Below are positions 46,522 to 57,372 of a stretch of 64,000 bases of DNA, piece after piece. Source of the stretch: Bacteroidota bacterium (GTDB lineage: Bacteria; Bacteroidota; Bacteroidia; Chitinophagales; Chitinophagaceae); contig JAFDYF010000056.1 in the NCBI GenBank assembly GCA_018267575.1, positions 1-64,000 on the forward strand, written 5' to 3'. The stretch's first letter is position 1, and every line of letters begins with the position of its first letter. The position numbers were made by a program, and so were the translations under genes. The notes under the pieces are model-generated. The model did no database searches. It had not been told where the DNA came from and worked only from the letters and a program-made list of their open reading frames with translations.

Positions 46522-48468
46522 TTAATTGGCTTTCCAATAATTATTGCTGATGTTCACATCTGGATAATGTTTATCCGGGTCGATAGTTACTTCTGTTATT
46601 TTAGAACTGGGTTCAAAACGGAATTTCCAGGTGCTGCCATGTTCCCAGATTTCTACGGGTAACCTGACCCTTGAAACCTTTCCATTTTCTTCCTTTATTT
46701 CGATATTAACGGGCATGGGCATTTGTTCCAGGTTTTCAATCGTGATGATAGCACCTTTTGCTGGGTCAGTATCTGGATATTCCACGCCTTTTACAGCTTG
46801 GTCTATTTTCCAATCATGGATAAACCAACCGCGCCAGAACCAGTCCAAGGTTTCGCCGCTATAGTTTTCGATGGCGTGGAAAAAATCCCATGGAGTGGGA
46901 TGCTTGTATGCCCAATTGTTAATGTAGTAACGGAAAGCCCCATCAAATCTTTCTTCTCCCAAAATATCGTAACGCAGCAATTCCAACCCCATGCCGGGTT
47001 TCATGTAGGCATCGATGCCCCAATCGCCGCCCGCGTTCAACACATCAGGAATGGTCATGATGGGTTCGGACCGGTATATATAACTCGCTGCCATTTGGCG
47101 GTTTACGGATTTATTATAAAACTCGCCATGATTAAATTCCTTGTCTGCAACCGAGTTGAGAAAGGTGTTGAAGCCTTCGTCCATCCAAGCATATTTTCTT
47201 TCGTTGCTTCCCACGATCATGGGGAACCAGGTATGGCCAAACTCGTGACTGGTTACGCCCCAAAGCCCAGCGCCAGAGGCTTTGGAAGAACAGAAAACAA
47301 TACCTGGATATTCCATGCCGCCTACAATCCCTGCCACATTGGTCGCTACGGGATAAGGAAACTCGAACCATTGCTTTGAATAATGCTCGATGGCTCCCTT
47401 GGTAAACTCTGCCCCACGCTTCCATCCATCGACTTTGGCACTTTCGACAGGATAAACGGCCATGGCCAATGACTTTTTTCCACTGGGCAAATTGATCCTA
47501 ACTGCATCCCAAACAAAAGCACTGGAAGCAGCCCATGCCACATCCCTTGCATTATTGATTTTAAATCTCCAGGTAAGGCGGCCTTTCGACGGTCTGGTAG
47601 AGGCTTCGGTTGCTTCTGACTCTGTGCGAATAGCAATTGTCTTATCACTTTCTTTTGCTTCCTTCAATCTTTTGATTTCTGTTGGGGTCAACACTTCCTC
47701 GGGGTTCAGCAGTTCGCCAGAACCTACCACGATTTCTTTAGCAGAGGTATTGATATTGTATTCAATATTCCCATACTCCAAATAGAATTCCCCCTGACCA
47801 AGATAGGGAAGCGTATTCCAGCCAAGCACATTATCGAACACGCACATACGCGGATACCACTGGGCAATCTCATAGATCCAACCGTTTTTGGTATTGAGCC
47901 TACCCATCCTATCGGTACCATACTCAGGGATGCGGAAAGCATATTCGATTTTTATCTGGATGGAATCGCCATTGGGTTTAATGGCTTTGGGCAACCTGAT
48001 TTGCATGCGGGTATCACTGATATCATAATCTACTTTTTCTTCTTTTTTACCCTCGATGATATAAACAGCTTTGATATCATAACCACCATCAAAATCACGA
48101 TTGGCCCATCGGCCTCCGGTAATGCTGGTTGCGGCCACGCCTCTTGATTTCAGGCTATAGATATTCTGGTCAAGCTGAAGCCAAACAAAGGGTAATTTCT
48201 CTGGACTGTTGTTTTTATAATTGATGATTACCGATCCAGTAATGGAATGGTTCTCATCATCCAGACTGGCATTGATTTTATAATCCGCACGGTTTTGCCA
48301 ATACTTGGGACCAGGTGCACCACTCGCACTGCGAAACTCATCGCCATAAGTAGTATAAAAAGTTGGGGCAAAAGCGGCGTTCGCATCATATTTGGAAACC
48401 GATTGGGCAAACACGGGCATTTTCATCATTAAAATGATGATGGCAAAAAATAAAAGTTTTTCTCTCAT
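46522..48468 (-). CDS. M1 family zinc metallopeptidase, exported
   Basis: The 648-residue product has a signal peptide ([18 protein letters not shown]), [13 protein letters not shown] in the GAMEN position, and HEFGH followed after 18 residues by the third zinc ligand in WMDEGF. The C-terminus holds [20 protein letters not shown]. It differs from the M1 protein at 39.8 kb by insertions in the N-terminal domain, so the two are diverged paralogues. The esterase gene lies 60 bp downstream. Confidence 0.92.
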   Translation of the reverse strand: MREKLLFFAIIILMMKMPVFAQSVSKYDANAAFAPTFYTTYGDEFRSASGAPGPKYWQNRADYKINASLDDENHSITGSVIINYKNNSPEKLPFVWLQLDQNIYSLKSRGVAATSITGGRWANRDFDGGYDIKAVYIIEGKKEEKVDYDISDTRMQIRLPKAIKPNGDSIQIKIEYAFRIPEYGTDRMGRLNTKNGWIYEIAQWYPRMCVFDNVLGWNTLPYLGQGEFYLEYGNIEYNINTSAKEIVVGSGELLNPEEVLTPTEIKRLKEAKESDKTIAIRTESEATEASTRPSKGRLTWRFKINNARDVAWAASSAFVWDAVRINLPSGKKSLAMAVYPVESAKVDGWKRGAEFTKGAIEHYSKQWFEFPYPVATNVAGIVGGMEYPGIVFCSSKASGAGLWGVTSHEFGHTWFPMIVGSNERKYAWMDEGFNTFLNSVADKEFNHGEFYNKSVNRQMAASYIYRSEPIMTIPDVLNAGGDWGIDAYMKPGMGLELLRYDILGEERFDGAFRYYINNWAYKHPTPWDFFHAIENYSGETLDWFWRGWFIHDWKIDQAVKGVEYPDTDPAKGAIITIENLEQMPMPVNIEIKEENGKVSRVRLPVEIWEHGSTWKFRFEPSSKITEVTIDPDKHYPDVNISNNYWKAN

Positions 48469-48721
48469 TTGTCTTGGGATAAATAATTAGTAATAGTTAA
48501 AGGTAGCCAGCATCGCTATTCTATTAAAATGAATTTTGATAAAAGGATGCAAAAATTTGATGATCATTTAGGGTATACGCGAATTTTGATAAAATATTTT
48601 TTGATTTTGCAAAGATGCCTCATTCAAATTGGGCTTAAATCAGGGGTTTGGTATCAAGGAAAATATCTTAAAAAAGTATTCAAATCAGTATTGGTCAAGG
48701 TGCTAACCATTTTAATAGCTT

Positions 48722-49540
48722 TTATAAATCTCTCTTTTTGTTTAGCCAGAAACAAAAACCCCAGGTAATCACAATCAACAACAATGTATAACCGATATGG
48801 TAGCCCACGGCATCCAAGCTTGCCTGATAGGTTTTTGGGTCGAACCTGCTGAAAAAAGCAGGTCTTGGAAGTAAACGCTGAGAAATTTCCAAAGGAAAAT
48901 ATTCCCCCACATTGCTATTGAATTTATGTTTGAGTATGTTGATGGCAATGGGCTCGATAATGATATAATAAAAAATAAAGATGGCCAATGCGATAAAAGA
49001 TCGGCGAACCAAAAAGCCCACCAGAAAAGCGAGGGACAACTGGGCAAAACTTTGCAATGCAAATAGACCAATATAGTAGGCCAGTTTCCATTTGTCAGCA
49101 ACTGGGTCCGTGGTATTGGTCGAGCCAATGATAAGAGTTACCAAAGTGTAAAGCACGGTAACCAAAATAGAAAGGAATACCACATCCAGCAGCTTGCCGA
49201 ACATAAATTTTCCTCGGCTCCATCCATCAATGATATTCTGCCTATTGGTTTTATAAGTGTATTCATTTGTAATGAGCATGATGATTACGATGGCGGGGAT
49301 GAAAATAAATAGGGAAGAAAAATAGGCAACTGTGCGCCATGCTTCTGGTAATGCAAAAGGGTTGCCCAGTAAGGCTTTCACCAATTTGCCAGATTGATTT
49401 TCTTTGTCGGTGATTTGCAGATAAATTTGATGGGACATGAAATTGATTCCCGGATAGGTAAGAGCCGTAATGCCCATCACCCACCAAAATGCAGGGTATT
49501 TTTTTATCTTGAGCCATTCTGTTTTTAAAATATTAAGCAT
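48722..49540 (-). CDS. ABC-2 type transporter permease
   Basis: The 272-residue product has about six membrane segments, including WWVMGITALTYPGINFM, IPAIVIIMLITNEYTYKT and TLLLIVITWGFCFWLNKK, and an N-terminal ILKTEWLKIKKYP typical of ABC-2 exporters (Bcr/Nat type). It follows the ATPase gene by 17 bp, forming a two-gene exporter. Substrate unknown; such pairs often export peptides or drugs. Confidence 0.88.
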   Translation of the reverse strand: MLNILKTEWLKIKKYPAFWWVMGITALTYPGINFMSHQIYLQITDKENQSGKLVKALLGNPFALPEAWRTVAYFSSLFIFIPAIVIIMLITNEYTYKTNRQNIIDGWSRGKFMFGKLLDVVFLSILVTVLYTLVTLIIGSTNTTDPVADKWKLAYYIGLFALQSFAQLSLAFLVGFLVRRSFIALAIFIFYYIIIEPIAINILKHKFNSNVGEYFPLEISQRLLPRPAFFSRFDPKTYQASLDAVGYHIGYTLLLIVITWGFCFWLNKKRDL

Positions 49541-49557
49541 ACAATCCTGTTTGAGAT

Positions 49558-50454
49558 TTAGTTATTCGTGAGTTCAAAAAATTTGGCTTCCAGCCTTTTC
49601 TTTTTGAAAAGCAAATGGTTCAATACAATCCCTTTGCTAAAACAATAATTGTTGATTTCCTCCAATCGGGCAGTGCCTTTGGGAAAAATGAGTTGCAGTG
49701 TATTGCCTTCACGACTTATTTTAACGCCACTACTATAATTGTTCATGACTGTTTCCAATGCACTGATATCAGCCGCACTGATCTCCACAAGGTCGTCATC
49801 TACTAAAACATCGTTAACAGATCCCGTGGTAATCAGGTCTCCTTTTTTAAGAATGGCAACATGGGTGCAAACTTTTTCCACTTCATCCAGTAAATGGCTA
49901 GCCATAATAATGGTATGTCCGCTTTTGCTCAGTTCGATGATCAGGTCGCGGATTTCGGCAATGCCTACCGGATCCAGACCGTTGGTTGGTTCATCCAATA
50001 CCAATACGCTTGGGTTGCCCAGCAAAGCCGCGGCAATGGCAAGTCTTTGCTTCATCCCCAAACTGAAGCTGCTAAAACGGCTCTTTCTTCTTTCAAACAA
50101 TTTTACTTTTTGCAGCACCAGGTCCATCATGGCGGGGTTACCCCTGCCACTGATGCTGCTGGTGATTTGTAGGTTACTGACGGCAGATAAATAATGGTAG
50201 AAGTTGGGGGTTTCCAAAAGAGAACCGATTTTTTTTCTCTGTTCGGGTGAACCGGTTTCGCCAAACCAGTTATAATTTCCACGGTCGGCCTTTAATACAT
50301 CGAGAATGATGCTAAGCAAAGTGGTTTTGCCACTGCCGTTTGGACCAAGTATGCCAAATACAGATCCGGGAGGCACTTCGAATGACACGCCATTGAGAGC
50401 CTTGATTTTTCCATAGGATTTTGCGATACTGTTTAAGGTTAATATTGCACTCAC
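49558..50454 (-). CDS. ABC exporter ATP-binding protein
   Basis: The 298-residue ATPase has Walker [16 protein letters not shown], signature FSLGMKQRLAIAAALLG, Walker B VLVLDEPTNGLDPVGI and the switch His in MASHLLDE. The C-terminal 85 residues are the accessory domain seen in DrrA/CcmA-type exporters. It pairs with the downstream permease. No sensor or self-resistance gene adjoins it. Confidence 0.92.
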   Translation of the reverse strand: MSAILTLNSIAKSYGKIKALNGVSFEVPPGSVFGILGPNGSGKTTLLSIILDVLKADRGNYNWFGETGSPEQRKKIGSLLETPNFYHYLSAVSNLQITSSISGRGNPAMMDLVLQKVKLFERRKSRFSSFSLGMKQRLAIAAALLGNPSVLVLDEPTNGLDPVGIAEIRDLIIELSKSGHTIIMASHLLDEVEKVCTHVAILKKGDLITTGSVNDVLVDDDLVEISAADISALETVMNNYSSGVKISREGNTLQLIFPKGTARLEEINNYCFSKGIVLNHLLFKKKRLEAKFFELTNN

Positions 50455-50531
50455 GTGAATTGATTTTATAGTAGGTAAGATAAGACGAAAGCAAACAGGA
50501 ACTGAGGGAAACGGATGGTTATAGGCAAAGT

Positions 50532-51191
50532 TTATACGAGTGGTAGATGTTTTTGATGGTAGATGCTGGAGAAGTCACCCAACCTTGCGAATCCATTTTT
50601 ACTAAACGAAAGGCGATGCAATTTTAGGTTGTGGATATCCTCCTGCAATACTTTGCGGGTATAAGGGTTGAGGGTGCCTCCAGGTTGTAAGGGCAGGGCA
50701 TTTGGGTCGTATTGGAAAGCTGGATCACAAATCGTGCCACGTGGATACATGATGCCCGGCTGGCCTTTGCCCCGGATATCAAGATCCTTGGGATGGTCAA
50801 GCCCAAGCGTATGTCCATACTCGTGGGCTGCCGTGGTTGAGTTATTAAAAAGGTTATCCAGTTTTAAATAACCCGTATTGCAGTTGAGTCCATCCACAGA
50901 AGAAACATGGTTCATGGAAAATGCTTCGATGCGGAAATAATTATAACGCTCAAGGGTATTGTACCAAACCGTTTCGGGCAATAAGCTGGGTTCATGTAAA
51001 CCCTTTATATCAAAACGAACATCGTACCAATTCCCCTTGATCTCTATTTTCCCTTTTGGTTCGTTCCAATGATTGCTGATATCCTCGGCAATTTGTTGTG
51101 CAAGGATTTCCGAGGCTTCCCCACCATAAAAAACAAAAATGGAATGGATGATGAGTTGATGGGAGTTTGGTATGATCTCGGCTTCGCCCAT
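50532..51191 (-). CDS. Matrixin-like zinc metallopeptidase (metzincin)
   Basis: The 219-residue product has HEYGHTLGLDH (123-133), the metzincin zinc motif, and a Met-turn GIMYPRG with Met148. The segment EILAQQIAEDISNHWN and NTGYLKLDNL precede it. There is no signal peptide, lipobox or membrane segment, and I see no pro-domain Cys switch before the active site. It may be secreted by another route or act inside the cell. It lies 47 bp after the TlpA lipoprotein on the same strand. Confidence 0.82.
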   Translation of the reverse strand: MGEAEIIPNSHQLIIHSIFVFYGGEASEILAQQIAEDISNHWNEPKGKIEIKGNWYDVRFDIKGLHEPSLLPETVWYNTLERYNYFRIEAFSMNHVSSVDGLNCNTGYLKLDNLFNNSTTAAHEYGHTLGLDHPKDLDIRGKGQPGIMYPRGTICDPAFQYDPNALPLQPGGTLNPYTRKVLQEDIHNLKLHRLSFSKNGFARLGDFSSIYHQKHLPLV

Positions 51192-51238
51192 GGTTGTTTT
51201 TATTGTGTCTGATGGTTTCCGTCTGACAATTGATAAGG

Positions 51239-52381
51239 CTACTTATTTAAGACCTCGGCTAATCTTTTTTCCAAATCTTGACCGCGCAAATTTTTTGCAA
51301 TAATTTTCCCTTCTTTATCAATCAAAAAATTCATTGGTATTCCCTGAATTCCATACAGAGTAGCGGCTTCATTTTTCCATCCCTTAAGATCGGACACTTG
51401 TGTCCAGCTCAGCCCATCTTTCTTGATTGCTTTTAGCCAGTCGTCTTTGCTATCATCTAATGAAACACCCAGAATATCAAAACCCTTGTTATGGTATTGA
51501 CGATAGGCTTTCACGACATTGGGGTTTTCCCTTCTACAAGGACCGCACCAAGATGCCCAGAAATCTAATAAAAAATATTTTCCTTTAAATGAGGATAAGG
51601 AAACCGCTTGCCCATTTGTATTATTCATGGTGAATTCAATAGCAGGCATTCCGATATCTGTTTTTTGCGCAATTTCCAAAGTGGTTTTTATCTTTTCACC
51701 ATAATAAGAATTTTGGATGGTAGTGCTCATGTTATTATAGATAAGAGCCAATTCTTTAGGGTCGGGGTTATAAGAGAATGATTGATAAACCTCATAGGCT
51801 GATACGTAGGAGGAAGGATGTAGTCTTGCATATTCTTTTACATAATCCTTTTGCTTTTTTTCCAATCGATCAAATGCCTGCTCAACGCTATCGAGGGCAA
51901 TTGGGTCATTTTTTGCGGACACAGTGGAATATAGTGCATTTAATTTGCGGTGTTCTTCATCCAAAGCCTCTTTGCCTTTATCAAAGTTCTGGTACTCTTC
52001 CTGTGTTGCAGCACCTTTTACTATTGCTTCGCCAATTGAATCTTTAGTGCCTGAAATATTGAATTGCCCATTCTCCAAAAAAAAATCGAACCTGCGTAAT
52101 TTATAACCATCTTTATTTGGAAGTGCAAAGAAGCACAACTCAGGGCTATTGGCTTTTCCCTTGAATGTAAAAAAACCGCTATTAATTTCGGTTGAATCAA
52201 ATAATTCGCCATCCCTTTGGGGATGTCCCAAATACACCCATCCAGAATCCAACCCCGCTATTTTCCCTGTAATGGTATAAGAAGAATCTTGGACAATTGC
52301 TTTTGTTTTTTGTGAATTATTCGACCCGCAACTTTGAATCAGGAAAATAGCTGCCGCACAAAAGAGGAAGAAATTTTTCAT
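51239..52381 (-). CDS. TlpA-like thioredoxin lipoprotein with DUF4369 domain
   Basis: The 380-residue product has a lipobox FLIQSC with Cys18, an N-terminal DUF4369-type beta domain (SYTITGKIAGLDSGWVYLG), a helical spacer and a C-terminal thioredoxin fold with WCGPC (278-282) and GIQGIPMNFLIDKEG. Such proteins reduce disulfides in the periplasm. It lies between fadN and the metzincin on the same strand. Confidence 0.92.
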   Translation of the reverse strand: MKNFFLFCAAAIFLIQSCGSNNSQKTKAIVQDSSYTITGKIAGLDSGWVYLGHPQRDGELFDSTEINSGFFTFKGKANSPELCFFALPNKDGYKLRRFDFFLENGQFNISGTKDSIGEAIVKGAATQEEYQNFDKGKEALDEEHRKLNALYSTVSAKNDPIALDSVEQAFDRLEKKQKDYVKEYARLHPSSYVSAYEVYQSFSYNPDPKELALIYNNMSTTIQNSYYGEKIKTTLEIAQKTDIGMPAIEFTMNNTNGQAVSLSSFKGKYFLLDFWASWCGPCRRENPNVVKAYRQYHNKGFDILGVSLDDSKDDWLKAIKKDGLSWTQVSDLKGWKNEAATLYGIQGIPMNFLIDKEGKIIAKNLRGQDLEKRLAEVLNK

Positions 52382-52417
52382 AATTACAATTTAATCAGTT
52401 CTTGATTGCAAGAACAG

Positions 52418-54826
52418 TTAATTGCGGATTGGCTTGCCCGCTTTCAGAACACTTTGTATTCTTTCCAGTGTTTTCTTTTCCCCGCATAGGCTTAAAAAGG
52501 CTTCTCTTTCCAAGTCCAATAAATATTGCTCCGATACCAATGTAGGTTCGCTAAGATCACCGCCACACATTACATAGGCCAGCTTTTTTGCCACAACCAC
52601 ATCGTGGTCGGTAGCATAATTGCCACGCCGCATGCCGTTGATGCCTGCATACAGTGCACCCAATGCCGATCTGCCAAGCACTTTGATATCCTTGCGCTGT
52701 AGAGGCATTACATAACCATCGTTGTACAATTCAATAACAGCCTGTTTGGCATCGGATATCCTTCTTCCCTGATTGATGCTTACAAAATCCCGCCCTTTTC
52801 TTAAGATGCCAAGGTCGAAAGCTTCCATTGCTGAAGTGGAAACTTTTGCTGTGGCAATGGTAAAAAAACGGTTTTTCAGTGTGATGGTTTCTGGCTCGTC
52901 TTCATGCATTTCATCTGCAGCACGCAAGGTGAATTCCTTGGTGCCGCCGCCGCCGGGGATCAATCCTACACCCAGTTCCACCAAACCGATATACGCTTCG
53001 GCCGCTGGCACCACTATGTCTGCATGCAAGCTCAGTTCGCAAGCGCCGCCAAGTGTTAAAGCATGTGGTGCGGTTATTACTGGCACGGCAGAATATCTGG
53101 CACGCATCATCGTGTTCTGGAATTGGCGGATAGCCATATCCAGTTCATCGTATTCCTGCTCGATGGCAAACATGAATATCATACCCACATTGGCGCCCGC
53201 ACTAAAATTCGCCCCTTCATTAGCGATAACCAGGCCTTTGTATTTTTCTTCAGCCATACCAATCGACTTCTGAATACCTTCCAAAACCTCGCCGCCAATA
53301 CTGCCCATTTTGGTATACCATTCCAATCCCAACACTTCATCCCCCAAATGGTATAAACGGCATGCACTGTTTTTCCAAACTGTTTCGTTCTCAAAATTTC
53401 TCATCACAATAAAGGCTTCGCCACCCGGAATGGGCTTATAGGATTTGGAACTAACGTCGTAGCAAAACCGTTTTCCATTTTCAATTTTGTAAAAAGATTT
53501 TGCACCGGAAGCAATCATTTCATCTATCCATCCCGCATGGGAATATCCTGCATTCTTCATAGCGCTTGCTGTTTTCTCCACTCCCAAAACATCCCAAGTT
53601 TCAAAGGCGCCAATTTCCCATCCAAAGCCCGCCATCATCGCATCATCCACCCGATAGATTTCATCACTGATTTCAGGTATGCGGTGGGAGATATAGGAAA
53701 ACAATCCATAATGGAATTGTCTGTAAAAATCCCCGGCCTTATCTGTGCCTGCGACCAAGGCTTTCAATCTGGTTTTTAAATCATCAATAGGTTTAGCAGC
53801 CTCAATGGAAGCAAATTTTGGTTTTGTCCTGCTCACATATTCCAATGTTTTCAGGTCAAGTACCAATATTTCTTTTTCACCCTTGGCATTGGGGGTTGAC
53901 ATTTTCTTAAAAAACCCTTGTCCTGTTTTATCGCCAAGCCAATTATTTGCCACTATTTTTTCTAACCAGGATGGGATGATGAAAGTGTTTCTTGCTTCAT
54001 CATTTGGACAGTTTTCATATACGCCCTTGGCCACTTTTACCAAAGTGTCGATTCCCACTACATCGGCCGTGCGGAAAGTGGCAGATTTTGGTCTTCCAAT
54101 AATCGGTCCGGTCAATGCGTCAATTTCATCAATGCTCAAACCCATTTTTTCAACCAGTCCAAAAATGGCCATGATTCCGTACACGCCTATCCGGTTTGCA
54201 ATAAAAGCGGGAGTGTCCTTACAAAGAACAGTGGTTTTGCCGAGGAACAAATCACCGTAGTGTAATAGGAAATCAATAAACTCCGGGTCTGTGTATTTCG
54301 TAGGGATGATTTCCAGCAATCTTAGATAACGGGGTGGGTTAAAAAAATGCGTGCCACAAAAATGTTTTTTGAAATCATCGCTACGGCCTTCCGCCATTAG
54401 ATGAATGGGAATGCCGGAAGTATTTGAGGTGACCAGAGTTCCGGGCTTGCGGTATTTTTCCACTTCAGTAAAAACGGATTGTTTTATATCCAATCTTTCC
54501 ACTACTACCTCAATGATCCAATCATAGGATGCGATATCTTTCATGTTGTCAGAAAAATTTCCCGTTGAAATTCTTTTGGCCACTTCTTTTGTATAAATAG
54601 GGGAAGGGTTTGATTTTAGAGTGGAGGCCAATGCATCATTCACGATCCTATTTTTTACAGCAGGATGATCAAGACTAAGCCCTTTTGCCTTTTCGGTTTC
54701 GTTTAATTCTTTTGGTGCAATATCCAACAATAATACCTGAAGACCGATGCCAGCAAAATGGCAAGCAATCCTAGATCCCATAACGCCACTTCCAAGTACA
54801 GCCACTTTTTTAATAATTCTTTTCAT
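52418..54826 (-). CDS. fadN: 3-hydroxyacyl-CoA dehydrogenase / enoyl-CoA hydratase (FadN type)
   Basis: The 802-residue product handles two steps of fatty-acid beta-oxidation. Unlike FadB, the dehydrogenase is N-terminal: VAVLGSGVMGSRIACHFAG is the NAD site, followed by CGTHFFNPPRYLRLLEIIP. The hydratase half is C-terminal, with VIANEGANFSAGANVG and LHADIVVPAAEAYIGLVELGVGLIPGGGG. This order is that of Bacillus FadN (YusL). The usual thiolase and acyl-CoA dehydrogenase genes are not adjacent. Confidence 0.92.
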   Translation of the reverse strand: MKRIIKKVAVLGSGVMGSRIACHFAGIGLQVLLLDIAPKELNETEKAKGLSLDHPAVKNRIVNDALASTLKSNPSPIYTKEVAKRISTGNFSDNMKDIASYDWIIEVVVERLDIKQSVFTEVEKYRKPGTLVTSNTSGIPIHLMAEGRSDDFKKHFCGTHFFNPPRYLRLLEIIPTKYTDPEFIDFLLHYGDLFLGKTTVLCKDTPAFIANRIGVYGIMAIFGLVEKMGLSIDEIDALTGPIIGRPKSATFRTADVVGIDTLVKVAKGVYENCPNDEARNTFIIPSWLEKIVANNWLGDKTGQGFFKKMSTPNAKGEKEILVLDLKTLEYVSRTKPKFASIEAAKPIDDLKTRLKALVAGTDKAGDFYRQFHYGLFSYISHRIPEISDEIYRVDDAMMAGFGWEIGAFETWDVLGVEKTASAMKNAGYSHAGWIDEMIASGAKSFYKIENGKRFCYDVSSKSYKPIPGGEAFIVMRNFENETVWKNSACRLYHLGDEVLGLEWYTKMGSIGGEVLEGIQKSIGMAEEKYKGLVIANEGANFSAGANVGMIFMFAIEQEYDELDMAIRQFQNTMMRARYSAVPVITAPHALTLGGACELSLHADIVVPAAEAYIGLVELGVGLIPGGGGTKEFTLRAADEMHEDEPETITLKNRFFTIATAKVSTSAMEAFDLGILRKGRDFVSINQGRRISDAKQAVIELYNDGYVMPLQRKDIKVLGRSALGALYAGINGMRRGNYATDHDVVVAKKLAYVMCGGDLSEPTLVSEQYLLDLEREAFLSLCGEKKTLERIQSVLKAGKPIRN

Positions 54827-54941
54827 GTGTGTTTGTTTTGCAAGCTTTCTTTATAATAGATGATAATGTTTTTCGTCAATTCCTTTCCGAAGTTAAAAAA
54901 TTAAATACTCAAATCCTCGGAGTCAATATAAATGACTATTG

Positions 54942-56420
54942 TTATTTTATAAATTCAATCTTTTTGATTTGGTAATTGGACTGGTCAACCCAAACTGCTT
55001 TTTTTAACTTTTTTTCTTCCACATAGTCTTTGGCTTCTTTAAGCGACAACCTTCTACAGATACTTCTACCCGCATAAAATTCAATCATGGGCGCACGGCT
55101 GGCTAATGGTGAAAATATGGTACAATCTGGCGGGATGTTTTTCAATTGTTCCCCAAAATCTTTAAAGCTGTTATAGGCCATCCCATCCCTAGAAACCTTG
55201 CCGGGCGAGTTGATTTCATAATATTGAAAAATAGAAATAGCAAAAAAGAGCCCAGCAATCGCAAACAGGGTTTTCAGATTTAGGAATATCGGGTTGACTA
55301 ATTTGGCAGCGATATAAGCAAGCAGAAGCGACCAAGGTAATATGGAAAACTCGTGTGCATAGGACCATTCCAAAAAAACGAGATTATATAAAACCAAGGA
55401 GCTTGTATATAATTTAAGAAAGATGAGTTCTCTTTCTGTAAAGATGGGTGCTTGTTTTTTTAACCTATTCCAAAACCAAAATATCAATATCAGGATTAAT
55501 AATGGCAGAAATAAGGTAATGCTATGAATGAAAAGTTGGCCAATCATAAGAGGAACACTTGCATCATGGTTCGCGAAACTTCTAGAGAAAAAACGGTCTT
55601 TCCAATAATTGATCACGGCTTCCGAGCCAGCATAGGAAGAGAATTGCAAGAACAACAGGAAGGCACCCAAACATGCGGAAAGAAAAAGGATAGCGCCAAG
55701 TAACGCAAATCGCTTATCCTTTTTGATTTTGGTGCTTGCATACAAACCTGCAATACCACAAAGAAATAAGGCTAACCAATCTATATAAACGAGTGTTACT
55801 ATCATCAATGCCAGTAATATCATCCGTAAAGGGTTTATTTTTTTTGCAGATTCCAACATCGGTATCAGCAGCATGAGAAAGCCGATTACAAAAGGCATCA
55901 TGATTCCTGTATGCGCATAGCCATTACCGAAATACCAAAGCAAGCCCGGTGTGAACATAGAGACTGCGCAGGCAAATGCAATTAACGGATACTTGTTTTT
56001 TGTTTCGGATGGAAGCATTTGCTCTAGAAAATAAAAAAGCAATAGGACGGTCAGCAGCCCAAAAAATAAATTTATGATTTGCAGATAAATGGGTTCTGCG
56101 GGTAGATGAAAAATTTCAAAAATAAAATAGGGAATAATATACCAACCAGGTCCCAACGAAATATACCACTGGTTGCCATTCTGGTCAAACAGCGGGTTGT
56201 TTTCGTAAAATTTATCTCCAGGATTTTGAAAATTTTGTAAGGGAACATAATCGAATTTGCTCGCTCCGCCTGCCTGTCGCCAAGATTCAATATTGATGAG
56301 GATAAGCGCAGCCATGAATTCATGGTGCTTGGAAAGAGGACGGTTTAGGTTTGGTAAGCGAACCAACACACTGATCAAAAAAAGGGAAAACACAATTATG
56401 ATGGCCTTCCGTCTTGTCAT
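54942..56420 (-). CDS. GT-C family membrane glycosyltransferase-like protein
   Basis: The 492-residue product has about ten membrane segments and a soluble C-terminus (SPLASRAPMIEFYAGRSICRR). The first loop holds HHEFMAALIL and a Gly/Asn/Pro-rich stretch, as in the PMT/ArnT-like superfamily, where an acidic residue after the first helix is catalytic. An acidic residue at the end of helix 1 is not obvious. The sugar and acceptor are unknown; an envelope role is inferred. Confidence 0.7.
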   Translation of the reverse strand: MTRRKAIIIVFSLFLISVLVRLPNLNRPLSKHHEFMAALILINIESWRQAGGASKFDYVPLQNFQNPGDKFYENNPLFDQNGNQWYISLGPGWYIIPYFIFEIFHLPAEPIYLQIINLFFGLLTVLLLFYFLEQMLPSETKNKYPLIAFACAVSMFTPGLLWYFGNGYAHTGIMMPFVIGFLMLLIPMLESAKKINPLRMILLALMIVTLVYIDWLALFLCGIAGLYASTKIKKDKRFALLGAILFLSACLGAFLLFLQFSSYAGSEAVINYWKDRFFSRSFANHDASVPLMIGQLFIHSITLFLPLLILILIFWFWNRLKKQAPIFTERELIFLKLYTSSLVLYNLVFLEWSYAHEFSILPWSLLLAYIAAKLVNPIFLNLKTLFAIAGLFFAISIFQYYEINSPGKVSRDGMAYNSFKDFGEQLKNIPPDCTIFSPLASRAPMIEFYAGRSICRRLSLKEAKDYVEEKKLKKAVWVDQSNYQIKKIEFIK

Positions 56421-56474
56421 AATGTGTTTTTAATATTGCTTGATATAATTAGGTGATGATTGAAACAATCCTAT

Positions 56475-57344
56475 TTACAATGCTGATGAAACAGCGCTCC
56501 AGTCAATATGGTCTTTGCCTTTGTTCACGATATCCTGCATGTTTTTCTGTAATAGAGATGCAAGTGGCATTGGCTGGTTGATGGAGACGGCCTGTTGTAA
56601 AACCAAGTTCATATCTTTTAAACCCAGCTTCATGGTAAAAGCCGCTGGCTCAAATTTTTGTTGTAGGATAATATTACTATAGTTCACATAAACCATGGAA
56701 TTGAACAAGGTTTTGGAAAACATATCCCACATGAGCTTGGCATCCACGCCAGTTTTTTGTGCAAGCTGAATGCTTTCGCCAATGGCTTCCATGGCCGAAC
56801 CAATCAAAAAATTACCACAAAGCTTTACGGTGTTGGCAGCACTAATCTGATCACCAAAATCCCATACGCCCATTCCTCCCGCTTCTTTGAGTAGTGGCTC
56901 AACTTGTTTACGTGCGGGTTTATCGCCACTGATCACAAAATTCAGTTTTTTAGCCGCGGCTGCTTCTGGTCTGCCAAATACAGGCGCAGCAAGATAATAT
57001 TGTTGCTGATTTTTATGCTGTAGATAAAGGTCGGTTGCAGTTTGAGGCAGGATGGTGCTTATAGAAACGTGGATTGATCCAGGTTGTAAATTTTGCAGCA
57101 AACCATTTTCTCCCTCGCAAATACTTCTCAGTGCCGCATCATCAGAAACAATGCTGAAAACAATTTTGCATTGCTTGGCTAATGCTGAAATGCTTTCACA
57201 AACAATAGCACCTTTTGAAGCGAGTTCTGCTGTTTTTGAAATCGTTCTGTTATATACATAGAGCGTATGGCCGCTTTCAAGAATATTCGTGGCGATGGGG
57301 GTTCCTAAACTACCCAACCCAATAAAACCGATTGCTGTAGGCAT
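56475..57344 (-). CDS. NAD(P)-dependent beta-hydroxyacid dehydrogenase
   Basis: The 289-residue product resembles 3-hydroxyisobutyrate dehydrogenases. The Rossmann motif is IGFIGLGSLGTPIATNIL, followed by VYNRT and VFGRPEAAAAKKLNFV. The catalytic Lys lies in NTVKLCGNFLIGSAMEA. The substrate cannot be fixed; glyoxylate and succinic semialdehyde reductases belong to the same family. It lies 28 bp after metG on the same strand. Confidence 0.9.
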   Translation of the reverse strand: MPTAIGFIGLGSLGTPIATNILESGHTLYVYNRTISKTAELASKGAIVCESISALAKQCKIVFSIVSDDAALRSICEGENGLLQNLQPGSIHVSISTILPQTATDLYLQHKNQQQYYLAAPVFGRPEAAAAKKLNFVISGDKPARKQVEPLLKEAGGMGVWDFGDQISAANTVKLCGNFLIGSAMEAIGESIQLAQKTGVDAKLMWDMFSKTLFNSMVYVNYSNIILQQKFEPAAFTMKLGLKDMNLVLQQAVSINQPMPLASLLQKNMQDIVNKGKDHIDWSAVSSAL

Positions 57345-57372
57345 ATCATTTTATTTAGAGGAATTATAGATA

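Noticed and set aside
48529..48768. 79-codon plus-strand frame with a hydrophobic C-terminus
   Set aside because: Its end is antisense to the ABC permease gene and it includes a tandem GAATTTTGATAAAA repeat; the hydrophobic end is probably a shadow. The 253-bp gap holds no clear gene.
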